NCBI GenBank assembly: GCA_035650355.1
Contig: DASRHT010000026.1
Span: 1-64,000 of the forward strand
Source of the DNA: DASRHT01 sp035650355
Lineage (GTDB): Bacteria > Chloroflexota > Ktedonobacteria > Ktedonobacterales > Ktedonobacteraceae
DNA length: 64,000 bases
Reading direction: 5' to 3'
The position numbers were made by a program, and so were the translations under genes. Position 1 is the stretch's first letter. Each line of letters begins with the position of its first letter. Under the pieces are notes generated by a model. It was not told where the DNA came from. It saw only the letters and a program-made list of their open reading frames with translations, and ran no database searches. This document shows, one piece after another, positions 17,076-26,187 of this stretch.

Positions 17076-17792
17076 TCACACAATCGGTATCAGCCAGCGC
17101 GCAAACCACTCTCCCGTAATGCGCGTTACCTCCGCCAATGCGCTACTGGTCTCGAAAAGCGAGCTAGCTCCTGGAATTTTCTCGAATTGCTTATTGGTGG
17201 TGAGTCCCTCCAGATGCTCAAAAGCTTGCTGATTTGCCTGAACTGCGGCACTGTCCTTCTCAGGCGCAAGGAGCAGCGTCGGGACGGTGATGCGGGGCAG
17301 ATATTGCTGGGCGAGATCAAGCTGTCCGGTGGCTGCGACTGCGTGAATGGCGTCGGGCCGGTGGGCGGCAGCGATCAGCGCGGCGGCTCCGCAAGCTCCG
17401 CTGCCAAAACAGCCAATGGAGAAGTTTGCCGTTTCCTGATTCTGTAGCAACCAATCGGCCAGCCCGATCAAGCGCTGCTGCATAATATCGGCGTTATAGC
17501 GGAAAAAGGCCGTTTGCTGATCCATCTGCTGCTCTTCTATGATGAAGAGATCGACAAGCAAGCTGGCAAGATTGTTATTAAAGAAGACGCGGCTCAAAGC
17601 AAGCGCATCCTGGTGGGGGGTAGAGGTGCTATCCTCAATCCCGTTTGCCAGGATCACCAGTCCGCGAGCGTGAGGAGGCGTGTGGAGGATCGCGCTAAGG
17701 TTCAGCGCGCCCGCTCCCACGCTAATCAAACGACCATCATTCAGCTCTGTGTCCGTTTTTGAGCCTGTTGGAGTATTTGAACTTTCGATCAT
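17076..17792 (-). CDS. Dienelactone-hydrolase-like alpha/beta hydrolase
   Basis: 238 residues from an ATG preceded by GGAAGGAGCAGGCCA; the open frame continues 42 codons upstream without a ribosome site. The order of blocks (LVILANGIEDSTS near the oxyanion region, nucleophile elbow IGCFGSGACGAAALIAAA, VPTLLLAPEKDS with an Asp, and a C-terminal FEKIPGASSLFE) matches the hydrolase domain that often accompanies phosphoribosyltransferases. In those the elbow reads FGASTGAA; here the best alignment puts Cys where Ser is usual (GACGA), as in dienelactone hydrolase, and the C-terminal His of the triad is not evident (SSLFE instead of THLFE). Activity is therefore uncertain. Confidence 0.65.
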   Translation of the reverse strand: MIESSNTPTGSKTDTELNDGRLISVGAGALNLSAILHTPPHARGLVILANGIEDSTSTPHQDALALSRVFFNNNLASLLVDLFIIEEQQMDQQTAFFRYNADIMQQRLIGLADWLLQNQETANFSIGCFGSGACGAAALIAAAHRPDAIHAVAATGQLDLAQQYLPRITVPTLLLAPEKDSAAVQANQQAFEHLEGLTTNKQFEKIPGASSLFETSSALAEVTRITGEWFARWLIPIV

Positions 17793-18045
17793 TGGCCTGC
17801 TCCTTCCGATTCCTGTACTTCCACCTCTATTACGTTTAAGCCGCATATAACTTGGACAATCGCGCCGCCTTTTCATCATAGAGGAGCAGCGCAAAATCAC
17901 TCCTTTGAGTGAGGTCATGTAACGCGTTACTCCTTACAATCAGAGGGTCATACCAGTTGTGCAGGGATTGCTTATTTCTGATGATTGCAGAGATATGCTC
18001 AACCGGCGCATTGAGCAATCTCTCGTTTAACAAAGGAGCATCTCC

Positions 18046-18552
18046 ATGACTCTAGGTCCAGTGCAGTTGATCGTGATGGAATTTGAGAATCCGCAGTTTA
18101 CCGGAAAGTTGCTGCCATCCCTGCGCGCCCTGCATTCTGAAGGAGCCATCCGCTTGCTTGACATGCTCGCTGTGCGCAAAGATGAGAAGGGGACCATCTC
18201 TGCGATGCAGGCCAGCGATCTAACAAAAGAGGAAGCCATCCGTTACGGTGCCATAGTTGGTGGCCTGATTGGTCTGGGCGCGGAAGGTCCGGCGGGCGCA
18301 AAGAAAGGGGCTAAAGCGAGTGTAGAGGCCATTGCGACCCACGACTATGGCCTGGCGGAGGATGATATCAAGCGTGTCACGCGTGAAATCCCAAAGGGGC
18401 ACGCCGCTATCATTGCGCTGATCGAGCATCGCTGGGTCTTAGAACTGAAGAGAGCAATTACGGCAGCCGGTGGCGTTTTCTTCGCCGAGGGGATGATCCA
18501 GCCCAAAACTCTGGTCAGGCTGGGCGCGGAACTGGCGGCAGCCGGTGTATAA
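18046..18552 (+). CDS. DUF1269/DUF6325-like protein
   Basis: 168 residues, beginning GPVQLIVMEFENPQFTGK and containing a Gly-rich hydrophobic stretch (YGAIVGGLIGLGAEGPAG) around residue 65-85, then an IPKGHAAIIALIEHRW segment. This is the pattern of small proteins annotated as DUF1269 or DUF6325, thought to be membrane-associated and stress-related; function unknown. AAAGGAGCATCTCC precedes the ATG. It stands alone and ends in a hairpin shared with a convergent operon. Confidence 0.65.
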   Translation: MTLGPVQLIVMEFENPQFTGKLLPSLRALHSEGAIRLLDMLAVRKDEKGTISAMQASDLTKEEAIRYGAIVGGLIGLGAEGPAGAKKGAKASVEAIATHDYGLAEDDIKRVTREIPKGHAAIIALIEHRWVLELKRAITAAGGVFFAEGMIQPKTLVRLGAELAAAGV

Positions 18553-18577
18553 GTGAGTTGATCAAGATGATTGTATG

Positions 18578-18619
18578 CAGGGGTTGAGTGCGTGCTTGCA
18601 AGCACACACTCAACCCCTG
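18578..18619. terminator. Bidirectional hairpin between convergent genes
   Basis: A 21-bp stem with a single mismatch and essentially no loop (CAGGGGTTGAGTG... paired with ...CACTCAACCCCTG), 25 bp past one stop and 10 bp from the opposing one. It probably ends transcription of the small DUF gene and of the nine-gene leftward array. Confidence 0.6.
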
Positions 18620-18628
18620 ATGGTGCTA

Positions 18629-20389
18629 TTAGTACGATATTTTCTCCCCAGCCCCGGTTGCATCAGGGCTGGTAGTGGATAATGATTGATCGAAGATAAA
18701 ACCTGGGAAACACCCCAGCAGCAAACAGGAGAATGCACCAATAGTGATGGCAGTTTGCGCATCCTGGATAATAGCGCAGACAATCACCAGTAACAATCCG
18801 GTCGCCCCAGGTATACCCCAGAGCATGCCCGGGGGAATCTGCTCTATACGCGCCTTAGTATTACCTGCAAGTTGCAGATGGAATAGGATTATTTTTGTAA
18901 GCCATCGCGTAAGCCAGACAAGCAATGCTGGGACCGCCAGCAACAGGAGAAACCAGCCGCCAGCATGAGAGGCGGCAATGCTTCCAATCACAAGACCGGC
19001 TACACTGCCAGCTATGCCAGTCACACAACCTGTACCGACGCGCTCTCCGGCGCTCCTGGCGCGAAACAGACTTTGCCAGAATGTTGGGAGGATTTCGCCA
19101 CGTACATGCAGCGTCGTGGGGCCGATGGCTCGTGAAGAGGGAGCATAGCGAATATTGAAAACGACGTCATATATTTTCCCGCGCGGATGCCTGGCTGTAT
19201 CGATGCTAAGGGTGAGTTGCTCATCAGCACCAAAACGCGTCGGAGTTACGCTGACTCCCTGTTCGTTAGAGGTAATATAGCCAACCAGGGGATCTAGCTG
19301 CTCATCGCCCGCATTTTTCACCGTTATCGTCGCTCTCGCCATCTCTCCCTGAAGCACAGTTTTTAACATCAGTGGATGCTGCTCGCTGGCCGGAGGAACA
19401 AAGCTGACACGCGGCGGCAACGGCGCTATCGAGATGTGTAAACAAACTGGCACTTCGTAAACCGCAGCAAAGTTCTCTATTCGTATGACCAGATTTGCGC
19501 TATGGTCGGCGTTACGCTCTAGATCACGTACTTGCAAGTAAAGAGGGATCTTGACTTCACTAAGGCCAATGCTCGGGTCAGTGCCGTCGGGCATCAATGC
19601 GAAACGCACACGCGCAGCGCCATTGCGAAACTTAACCCAGGGAGAACGACTCTCTATCGTCCCAAAAGTGCAGCCCCGTGAGCCTTCATGAGTGAGCAGA
19701 AGCTCGGTAGTTGCTGCCAGATCGCTGATGAACTCTCCGGCTTCAAAAACCTGACCATCAAATTGCGGAGAAGAGAGACGCGCCACTGGCCGCTCTATCT
19801 CCGGGTCCAGAATATTAATGCAGCGCTCAATACCTTCGTTTGTCGGCATTTTTTTGTCAGAAACCGCGGCGATGATAGCTTCAATTTTTTTTGCCAGCCC
19901 GGGGCGCCCGGCAACCATATTCAGAAAACCAACAAAGACATGATTGCGATCAGAGGCATCCAGCATCCAAGAGACCGTCTGCGGCCACTCACTATCAAGC
20001 TTATGCGCGATCTGACGCAGGGTGAAGGCAGGAGCCTCCGTATCGTACCCATCAAATGGATCAAAGAAAAATGGGCGTGATAGTTCGTCATCCAGCCCCT
20101 CATCGTCTGCCCATTCACCACGGGTTGCCAGATGCTGTTGAACGGCGGCAAGTTGTTGATTATATGCGTCGCGTGCCTCCTGGCCGGATAAAAGATGTTG
20201 TTGAATGCCTGGCAGAATCACATTCTGGGTGTAGAGAGCGTTCTGCATCGTTAAAGGATTATTTAACCGCTCTAGCGTCCTGGAGACCAGCGTATCAAAA
20301 GCCGCCTGTACCTGTTCCACGGGCGCATCCACTTGGACGTCGAGATGCTCATAGTAATTGATAAATGAGGCATGAATTTCGGATGCCAT
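18629..20389 (-). CDS. Membrane protein with degenerate J-domain-like N-terminus
   Basis: 586 residues, last gene of the leftward array. The N-terminus (INYYEHLDVQVDAPVEQVQ to about residue 85) has the helical pattern of a J-domain but no HPD tripeptide. A long middle region includes a predicted Ig-like beta domain (GEMARATITVKNAGDEQLDP to about residue 430). Four hydrophobic segments follow in the last ~150 residues (for example VTGIAGSVAGLVIGSIAASH and WFLLLLAVPALLVWLTRWL). It begins 4 bp after the preceding gene, which has a similar plan, so the two are likely partners. With Hsp70 five genes upstream, a membrane tether or substrate adaptor for the chaperone is a fair guess. Confidence 0.6.
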   Translation of the reverse strand: MASEIHASFINYYEHLDVQVDAPVEQVQAAFDTLVSRTLERLNNPLTMQNALYTQNVILPGIQQHLLSGQEARDAYNQQLAAVQQHLATRGEWADDEGLDDELSRPFFFDPFDGYDTEAPAFTLRQIAHKLDSEWPQTVSWMLDASDRNHVFVGFLNMVAGRPGLAKKIEAIIAAVSDKKMPTNEGIERCINILDPEIERPVARLSSPQFDGQVFEAGEFISDLAATTELLLTHEGSRGCTFGTIESRSPWVKFRNGAARVRFALMPDGTDPSIGLSEVKIPLYLQVRDLERNADHSANLVIRIENFAAVYEVPVCLHISIAPLPPRVSFVPPASEQHPLMLKTVLQGEMARATITVKNAGDEQLDPLVGYITSNEQGVSVTPTRFGADEQLTLSIDTARHPRGKIYDVVFNIRYAPSSRAIGPTTLHVRGEILPTFWQSLFRARSAGERVGTGCVTGIAGSVAGLVIGSIAASHAGGWFLLLLAVPALLVWLTRWLTKIILFHLQLAGNTKARIEQIPPGMLWGIPGATGLLLVIVCAIIQDAQTAITIGAFSCLLLGCFPGFIFDQSLSTTSPDATGAGEKISY

Positions 20390-20393
20390 GTGA

Positions 20394-22349
20394 TCAACCT
20401 CTTCCTACCGGGTGTAACAATTTTTCATAACGCCTGCGCAGGAACTTTTCAAGCAGTGAGTGAAAGAACGCGAGTAAACAGAAGATGAGGAAGGCCAATG
20501 TTCCGACCAGTATATTGCCGAGCACTATGTAAAACGCTGCCGGAATAAAGCGACCACCGAATTGGAACGCTTCGCCAAGAACCGTCCATCCTTGATCATT
20601 TGATAGCAGAACAACAACGGCCAGTAGTACCAGCCAGAACGTGCCGGTACGAAAGCGTTGCGCATTCTTGCCTTGCGGGTAATTCATATGGCCTTTCCCT
20701 ATGCCAACGCAGAAGCCGACAACGCCACCTATCAGCGCCACGCTCCATATAGCCATATTGCCTAATGCGGCGAGTGTTTGCACCATGCCAACCAGCGAGG
20801 TATCCAGGAGCGTAGAAAAGGAGAGCGGCGACCCGCTTTGCAGATGCGAGGAAAGCGATCTGCTGAATAGCATTTGCACGAGATGAAAGACGAGGAAAGA
20901 GAGCGCAGTGCCGGCTATGGCGTTCCAGAGTAGAGCGGGAATGCCGCCGCGCAATCCCCAGGCCCAGAGAATGCCGCGTAAACCTTGCCAGAAGCTCATC
21001 GTCTTGAGCGTGATGGGGAATGTCTGTACTGCGGGAGCTTTATTATACTCCCCAACCGTCGAGATACGCAGCATGCGCCTGTACGTTTTACCCCGGTCGA
21101 GCAGCGGTAAGTTGACTAAAGATAATGTTCTACTGACCGGCAGACCATTGCCAGGCGTGCCCCAAAAGTGTTGTGTAGCGTGAGGATGCAATAAAATCCA
21201 ATTGGGCACGGTAGGGCTATATTTTTGCTCCAGTTCCACCAGCAGCTTCATGTATCCACGCGTCTTATTGGCAATCGTGACGTTGATCGGGCGATGCGAC
21301 AGCTCGCGATCCCAGGGTTTTATCGTGCATGAACTGACCTCACCATCAAATGTTACTTCGAGTTGCGGCTTCTCCAGCGTCGGCACTGCTCGTTCTAGCA
21401 CCAGTTCCAGGCCAACACCCCGCTCCGACTTCTTATTTGCATAGCCCTTGATGCAAGCGTCATAGTATTCCATTAGCCCCTTCGCGCCTTGAGCGAATTC
21501 TAACCAGTAAAGCATGCTGCCTTCGTAGAGATGTTTCTCGCCAAGAAACCAGTTTTTATCACAAAGGTTCGCCAGTTCTGCCGGACTATTAGCAGAAGCT
21601 ATAGCGTTTACAGGTTGCCAGCACTCCTCTTGATAGAAACGGAAAGGGCGTGTAAGGAGCATGCTGTATAGCATAGCATTAAGGGCACGGAAATCAGAGA
21701 CCTCCTCCCAGTTCTGGTAAATGCGCGCCTTTGCCGCCATCTCGCGGTCATCGAACTGAAAAACAATCCATTGCCTGAGCAATCCTGTGCGCAAATAGCG
21801 TTCGCCATCAGCCCAGCCCTCCGCTCTGATCTCACAGGCGATGACAAATTCCTCAGGAGTTGTTACCAGTTGCCCTCCAACCGAAAGTGCTCCGCCTTCT
21901 TTCCGCTGGGGTTGCAGGCTGCTGCGGTATGCTTCGAATTCATCCTCATCGAGCAGCCGGGTTTGCCATTCTCGCAGGCGTGCGACAAGATCTTTCTTAT
22001 CAGGTTCTCGCATCAATGCCGCCACTTGCTGCTTGATCGCTGTTTTCAACTGCGCGACCGGTGTGTTGAGCGGCAGTGCGAGGAGCGCAAAAATGCTATC
22101 GGGTGGCAGGTTGCTGTGCGCTGATTTCGCTTTCGGTGATACGAGATTACCGGTAGCCGCGGGCATAGATGCACGCTGCTCAGGATCTCCGGCCCAGGAG
22201 ATGCGCTTCCCTTGCGCCTCCGCTTGTTGACGGCAGTTCTGACAGAGATAGAGATGATTCTGCATTTCATATAGTTCATTCTCGGCGGTTGGCAGCTTAC
22301 CACACCTGACACAACGCACCTCAATCTGCAACCCTCTCATTTCCGACAT
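20394..22349 (-). CDS. Membrane protein with zinc ribbon and J-domain-like segment (HPD changed to EPD)
   Basis: 651 residues. A zinc ribbon comes first (CVRC at 13-16, CQNC at 36-39). Residues ~85-150 look like a J-domain: IFALLALPLNTPVAQLKTAI, then MREPDKKD at the loop where HPD normally sits, then an acidic helix ending DEFEAYRSSL. The catalytic His is thus replaced by Glu (115-117), which in true DnaJ proteins abolishes ATPase stimulation. A beta-rich middle resembles the Ig-like region of the next gene, and the last ~200 residues contain about four membrane helices. It lies 30 bp from the ATPase-like gene upstream. Confidence 0.6.
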   Translation of the reverse strand: MSEMRGLQIEVRCVRCGKLPTAENELYEMQNHLYLCQNCRQQAEAQGKRISWAGDPEQRASMPAATGNLVSPKAKSAHSNLPPDSIFALLALPLNTPVAQLKTAIKQQVAALMREPDKKDLVARLREWQTRLLDEDEFEAYRSSLQPQRKEGGALSVGGQLVTTPEEFVIACEIRAEGWADGERYLRTGLLRQWIVFQFDDREMAAKARIYQNWEEVSDFRALNAMLYSMLLTRPFRFYQEECWQPVNAIASANSPAELANLCDKNWFLGEKHLYEGSMLYWLEFAQGAKGLMEYYDACIKGYANKKSERGVGLELVLERAVPTLEKPQLEVTFDGEVSSCTIKPWDRELSHRPINVTIANKTRGYMKLLVELEQKYSPTVPNWILLHPHATQHFWGTPGNGLPVSRTLSLVNLPLLDRGKTYRRMLRISTVGEYNKAPAVQTFPITLKTMSFWQGLRGILWAWGLRGGIPALLWNAIAGTALSFLVFHLVQMLFSRSLSSHLQSGSPLSFSTLLDTSLVGMVQTLAALGNMAIWSVALIGGVVGFCVGIGKGHMNYPQGKNAQRFRTGTFWLVLLAVVVLLSNDQGWTVLGEAFQFGGRFIPAAFYIVLGNILVGTLAFLIFCLLAFFHSLLEKFLRRRYEKLLHPVGRG

Positions 22350-22379
22350 GGTGTTTTTCTCCGTTTCTCCCGCTTATAC

Positions 22380-24752
22380 CTATAATGCAATCTGTATCGC
22401 TGCCATATTTTGCAGCTTGACGATTGCTTCGCCGCTTCTCAAACAGGTCAGGCGAGCACGTTGATTGGCTGATGCGCCGATGATTGTTGAAACAGCATCT
22501 TGCGCTGTTCTCGTTTTGATCCCTGTAATAATGGAGGCTGAAGCATTATTGGTTATCTCGTTAGCCAGTAGCTCGGGACGATCATCGATCAATAGGGTCG
22601 CTACTCCCTTTTGTGCATTGGCTTGAATGAGTGAGGCCAGCGCAGTTTGCCAGCTTGATGTATTGCGAAAGAGTACATGAGCATCTTCCACCGCTACTAT
22701 CCCGCGTAGTGAGGATGTCACTGCTGGCATTGCTGAAAGCGCCAGTGAATACCACACCCAGAGGCTGCCATAGAGCAGCATGTTTGTCAGATCACTGCCA
22801 AGCCAGCTAACATCAATAACCACCGGTTTTAAACCATCCTGCGGTTGCACCAGGCTCGCTTTTGGGAAAAACTGCGTAGCCGTAAGATCCAGATCTTGCA
22901 ATGGCAACGCGCAGCCTGTGCGTAGCGCCTGCGCCAGTTGTAGCGGGAGCGTAGAATGCTGGGCAGCCGCCTCTATCTGAGCCGATAGCAAGCTCAGGTC
23001 CAGGCGAGAGCAGGCTTCCTGGTCTAGCCATGCTTCCCGTTGATAGGTTTCGTACAGCGTTTTGCGCAAAAGAGGCAGGGTGGCATTTTCAAGAGCGCCA
23101 ACAGCGAGAAAGACATGGAGCAAAGCATCTAAAAATGGTTTCAGGGCTACTCCTGGGGGCGGTAGGAAGGGATGAAAAGGTAAAGGCGTTGCGGCATTAT
23201 CGAGTAGCATATAGTGGCTGGAGAGACGCTGCGCCAGGCCCTGACCTGAAGTCATAGCTCTACGCAAGAGTATCCAGGGCATATCTTCGTACGCCAGCAG
23301 CAGTTGCCGCAACACTGTTTCGCGGTCCGCGCTTGCGTCTCCTAAAATGAGTAAAAGCGCGGTCTGCTCGCTCAACGGCAAAGAAAGACGCACGGTGGTC
23401 GGGACCCCCCGATCCATCACCAGACCGAGCACGCTGCGCTCATCAAATTCCCCGGGCGCCGTCGCTGGCAGCGTAAATGGCTCGTCACGTACATCTATAC
23501 CGGCTAAGCCACCCTTATGCGGGGCAACAGGCAGTCGAAAGGCGCCCGCGATCTCTGATACGGTAGCAAGCTGGCGCAGGCGAATAATTCTGCGGTCTCG
23601 CTGGATCAGCGGCGAGACCCCCCAACGGGCAAATTCTAACCACTGCAAGTTAAAACGTGCCCACTGGAACTCTTCAGGAGATGCAGCCTCCACGCGCGTC
23701 CAACGACTTGGATAGGTGCTACCCGCATTCGCCATAACTTCCGATCCCAGTGCTTCGATGATATCATCTTGAGCGATGGGATCGCCCACCACCTGCAACC
23801 GCACCAGAAAAAGGCTGCGATGCTCCCGTACCAGCTCATCGTAAACCTTACGCCCCAGTTCTGCCCGTGTCTGCTTATACGTCTCGATACTGTCACCCCG
23901 CAGTTCGCGCCACTGCTGGATTAAGCGATTATGCGTTACTGCCGCAGGCTCCTCGTAAGGAGCACGTTTATACCAGCCAGCCAGCTCATGAAGAATTACA
24001 ACTTCTTGATCAGTCAGGCGCTGTGGGCGTATGGTGACGGCCACCATTGTAATTTGTTGTTGCCGCGCCATCGTCTCAAAAAGGCGGGCCATCGCCGAAT
24101 AGTCAAGCGCAGCAACGAAGGGGTGGGGAATATAATCCCGTGCATGTAAAACATTGCCAACATCACGTATTGTCGGCCAATCTTCATATTTGCGTAACTC
24201 GACAATACTATTCGGGCCTGCTAGCTGTTCAAAAGGCAGAGGGCAAAACCATTCCTCAAAGCTATGTGACTGCGCCGCTATCGCTGCATTCGAGGGCATT
24301 ACCGGCACAAGAGGATAAGAAAAAGGCGACTCGCGCGGGAAGAGTGCGCTAAACTTATCCCACAGACCCAGTGCAAGCTGCTGCGAACTGGTTGGGTCGG
24401 GATGAAACGTCTTGCCCAGGAAAACAACGCCAACACGCGTGGGACCATGCATTTGCGGCCACGAGATCAGGCGCATTTCAAAGGTGGCAAGGTGGTCCCG
24501 TGACTGGGCCAGGTCGTAGAGAAAACGTATTTGCCTTTGCAAGAACTGCTGAAGGCGGTTTGACGACGCTACATCAAAATTCCCTCCCCATTCACTGACC
24601 TGCGCCGGAATAAAAGGTACTTCAGCAGCCCAGATTGTATGATAGCCAAATACCGAATCGGCGATGAGGCCCTCCATAGGAGCCATCTGCGCCCGGTCAA
24701 CAATGGCAACCATACGCTTTGATGTATACAGATACGGTTGTGGTAGCTGCAT
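22380..24752 (-). CDS. HerA/VirB4-like protein without a functional Walker A
   Basis: 790 residues, from the ATG with GGGAAAGG upstream (the frame runs 20 codons further). I do not recognise the N-terminal half. The C-terminal half has the layout of a FtsK/HerA/VirB4 ATPase: a hydrophobic strand into LLLILGDASADRETVLRQLL where GxxGxGK(S/T) is expected but Gly and Lys are missing; a Walker B-like LRGIVAVEDAHVLF; and a closing LRSGEAIVKLQNMAAIQI typical of the strand after sensor regions. ATP hydrolysis is unlikely unless a partner supplies it. It is followed by two J-like membrane proteins and preceded by the Band 7/UBC fusion. Confidence 0.5.
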   Translation of the reverse strand: MQLPQPYLYTSKRMVAIVDRAQMAPMEGLIADSVFGYHTIWAAEVPFIPAQVSEWGGNFDVASSNRLQQFLQRQIRFLYDLAQSRDHLATFEMRLISWPQMHGPTRVGVVFLGKTFHPDPTSSQQLALGLWDKFSALFPRESPFSYPLVPVMPSNAAIAAQSHSFEEWFCPLPFEQLAGPNSIVELRKYEDWPTIRDVGNVLHARDYIPHPFVAALDYSAMARLFETMARQQQITMVAVTIRPQRLTDQEVVILHELAGWYKRAPYEEPAAVTHNRLIQQWRELRGDSIETYKQTRAELGRKVYDELVREHRSLFLVRLQVVGDPIAQDDIIEALGSEVMANAGSTYPSRWTRVEAASPEEFQWARFNLQWLEFARWGVSPLIQRDRRIIRLRQLATVSEIAGAFRLPVAPHKGGLAGIDVRDEPFTLPATAPGEFDERSVLGLVMDRGVPTTVRLSLPLSEQTALLLILGDASADRETVLRQLLLAYEDMPWILLRRAMTSGQGLAQRLSSHYMLLDNAATPLPFHPFLPPPGVALKPFLDALLHVFLAVGALENATLPLLRKTLYETYQREAWLDQEACSRLDLSLLSAQIEAAAQHSTLPLQLAQALRTGCALPLQDLDLTATQFFPKASLVQPQDGLKPVVIDVSWLGSDLTNMLLYGSLWVWYSLALSAMPAVTSSLRGIVAVEDAHVLFRNTSSWQTALASLIQANAQKGVATLLIDDRPELLANEITNNASASIITGIKTRTAQDAVSTIIGASANQRARLTCLRSGEAIVKLQNMAAIQIAL

Positions 24753-24768
24753 ATCAAGCACCTTTCCC

Positions 24769-26172
24769 TTAGAATGGAGGCAGACTCTGCAAGACCTCTT
24801 GAGCGACTTCAAGCAACCTGCGACCCGGGTGCCATTCCATCAGGCTATTAGGCTCCATCGCGATGAAACCGCTACCGGAGGGCAATTTCACCTGGACGCG
24901 GGGCGGAAACGCTGGATAGCCCGATGGGCAATAAAAGATCATCGTGATATAGCCGCCACTGGAGCGCCGTTGAGAGACCTGGAGCACCCATTCGCGATCT
25001 CCCGCGATAGGCAAGCCCTGGCTGTCGTATTTGACTGTTCCTTTGTTGACCGCCACTATAAAACCATTTTGCTCCAACGCCGCGATCTCTGAACTTTGAC
25101 GCCCGGGATCGACTGGACTCTCCTCCCCTCCATCCGATGATGGTGGCACCTGCTGTATTGGCGCTTGGGATAACGGACTTGTATTCCCCGTAGAGGAAAG
25201 ATAGCCTGTAATTTGCTCCCCTTGAGGCCGGGAACTGGCAGGTGGTTGATTGAGGTATCCACTGATCGAGGGCGGTTGAATTGGTAGCGGTCCGGTTGGA
25301 TCTTGCATGGTGATGTTGATGCCTGGATTTAGTCCGGCATGAACCATCAGGCCACGCAGTTCCGCATCATGCTCTATCAGAGCTTTGCCGATAGGACTGT
25401 TCTGCAACGCCAGAATAGAGGGAGCAATATTCAGAATATTCCCCTGTTCTGCATGCGACTGAGCAACGATGCGATCACGTTTGGCATTTTCCTCTGCCTC
25501 GACTAATTCGCGCCGAGCACGCTCAACCAGTTGGTACATATGCAATGTGGTGCGGTCGTTGACGGTGCTTGGCTTAAATTCTGTCACGAAGACATCTTCT
25601 ACCCGAATGCCCAGTCGTTGTTCCGCGTTATCTCTGGCATGGCGTGAATTGCCTTGCAGGCGGTTCTGGATCAGGGTGCGCAGTTCAGTGACCCATTGAC
25701 CGTATTGATCGTATGGCAATTGCCCGATTAGCTCCACCACCATATTCTGAATCGATGCCAGGAAAACGGAGAGAGGGTCGCGATATTGAATAAAGTTCTC
25801 GACATCAACAATTTTGACCGAAAGCTCAAGATCTGCTGTCACATCGCAGGCCATCTCTACCATGCTCTTTCCAGGCAGATCTTTTAGCCCCGAAGGTCCC
25901 TTAACACGGCCTTTGATCGGAATATGGATGAGTTCGACGCGCGTATTAATCATCTGCGCTTTCCATTTTTTCAGAAAGCCGTTCCACCAGGTATGAGGGC
26001 CGGCATCAAATTGCTCAACCAGGCGGCCATCGCAATACATCAACCACTTTTGCCCCGCCGGCACCTGAACGCGGTGCCAGCCAATAACGTTGGGAACAAG
26101 ATCTTTCTCTCCGAGGATAAATAACCTTTGTTCAGGGCTAAGGTTTGTAATATCTTTTTTATCAGCAGCCAT
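24769..26172 (-). CDS. Band 7/SPFH-like protein fused to a UBC (E2)-like domain without catalytic Cys
   Basis: 467 residues. Residues ~15-250 resemble an SPFH/Band 7 domain: GWHRVQVPAGQKWLMYCDGR, INTRVELIHIPIKG, ADLELSVKIVDVENFIQY and a coiled, charged ERARRELVEAEENAKRD helix, with no N-terminal membrane anchor. A Pro/Gln/Ser-rich linker follows (~290-360). The last ~105 residues follow the ubiquitin-conjugating fold: EWVLQV strand, YITMIFYCPSGYPAFPPRV (compare the YPFKPP motif of E2 enzymes) and EWHPGRRLLEVAQEVLQSL (compare the QWSPALTI helix). The HPN motif and active Cys are absent, so it would be a binding module as in UEV or RWD domains. It sits directly behind Hsp70, 15 bp apart. Confidence 0.65.
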   Translation of the reverse strand: MAADKKDITNLSPEQRLFILGEKDLVPNVIGWHRVQVPAGQKWLMYCDGRLVEQFDAGPHTWWNGFLKKWKAQMINTRVELIHIPIKGRVKGPSGLKDLPGKSMVEMACDVTADLELSVKIVDVENFIQYRDPLSVFLASIQNMVVELIGQLPYDQYGQWVTELRTLIQNRLQGNSRHARDNAEQRLGIRVEDVFVTEFKPSTVNDRTTLHMYQLVERARRELVEAEENAKRDRIVAQSHAEQGNILNIAPSILALQNSPIGKALIEHDAELRGLMVHAGLNPGINITMQDPTGPLPIQPPSISGYLNQPPASSRPQGEQITGYLSSTGNTSPLSQAPIQQVPPSSDGGEESPVDPGRQSSEIAALEQNGFIVAVNKGTVKYDSQGLPIAGDREWVLQVSQRRSSGGYITMIFYCPSGYPAFPPRVQVKLPSGSGFIAMEPNSLMEWHPGRRLLEVAQEVLQSLPPF

Positions 26173-26187
26173 AAGAAACCACCCTTT

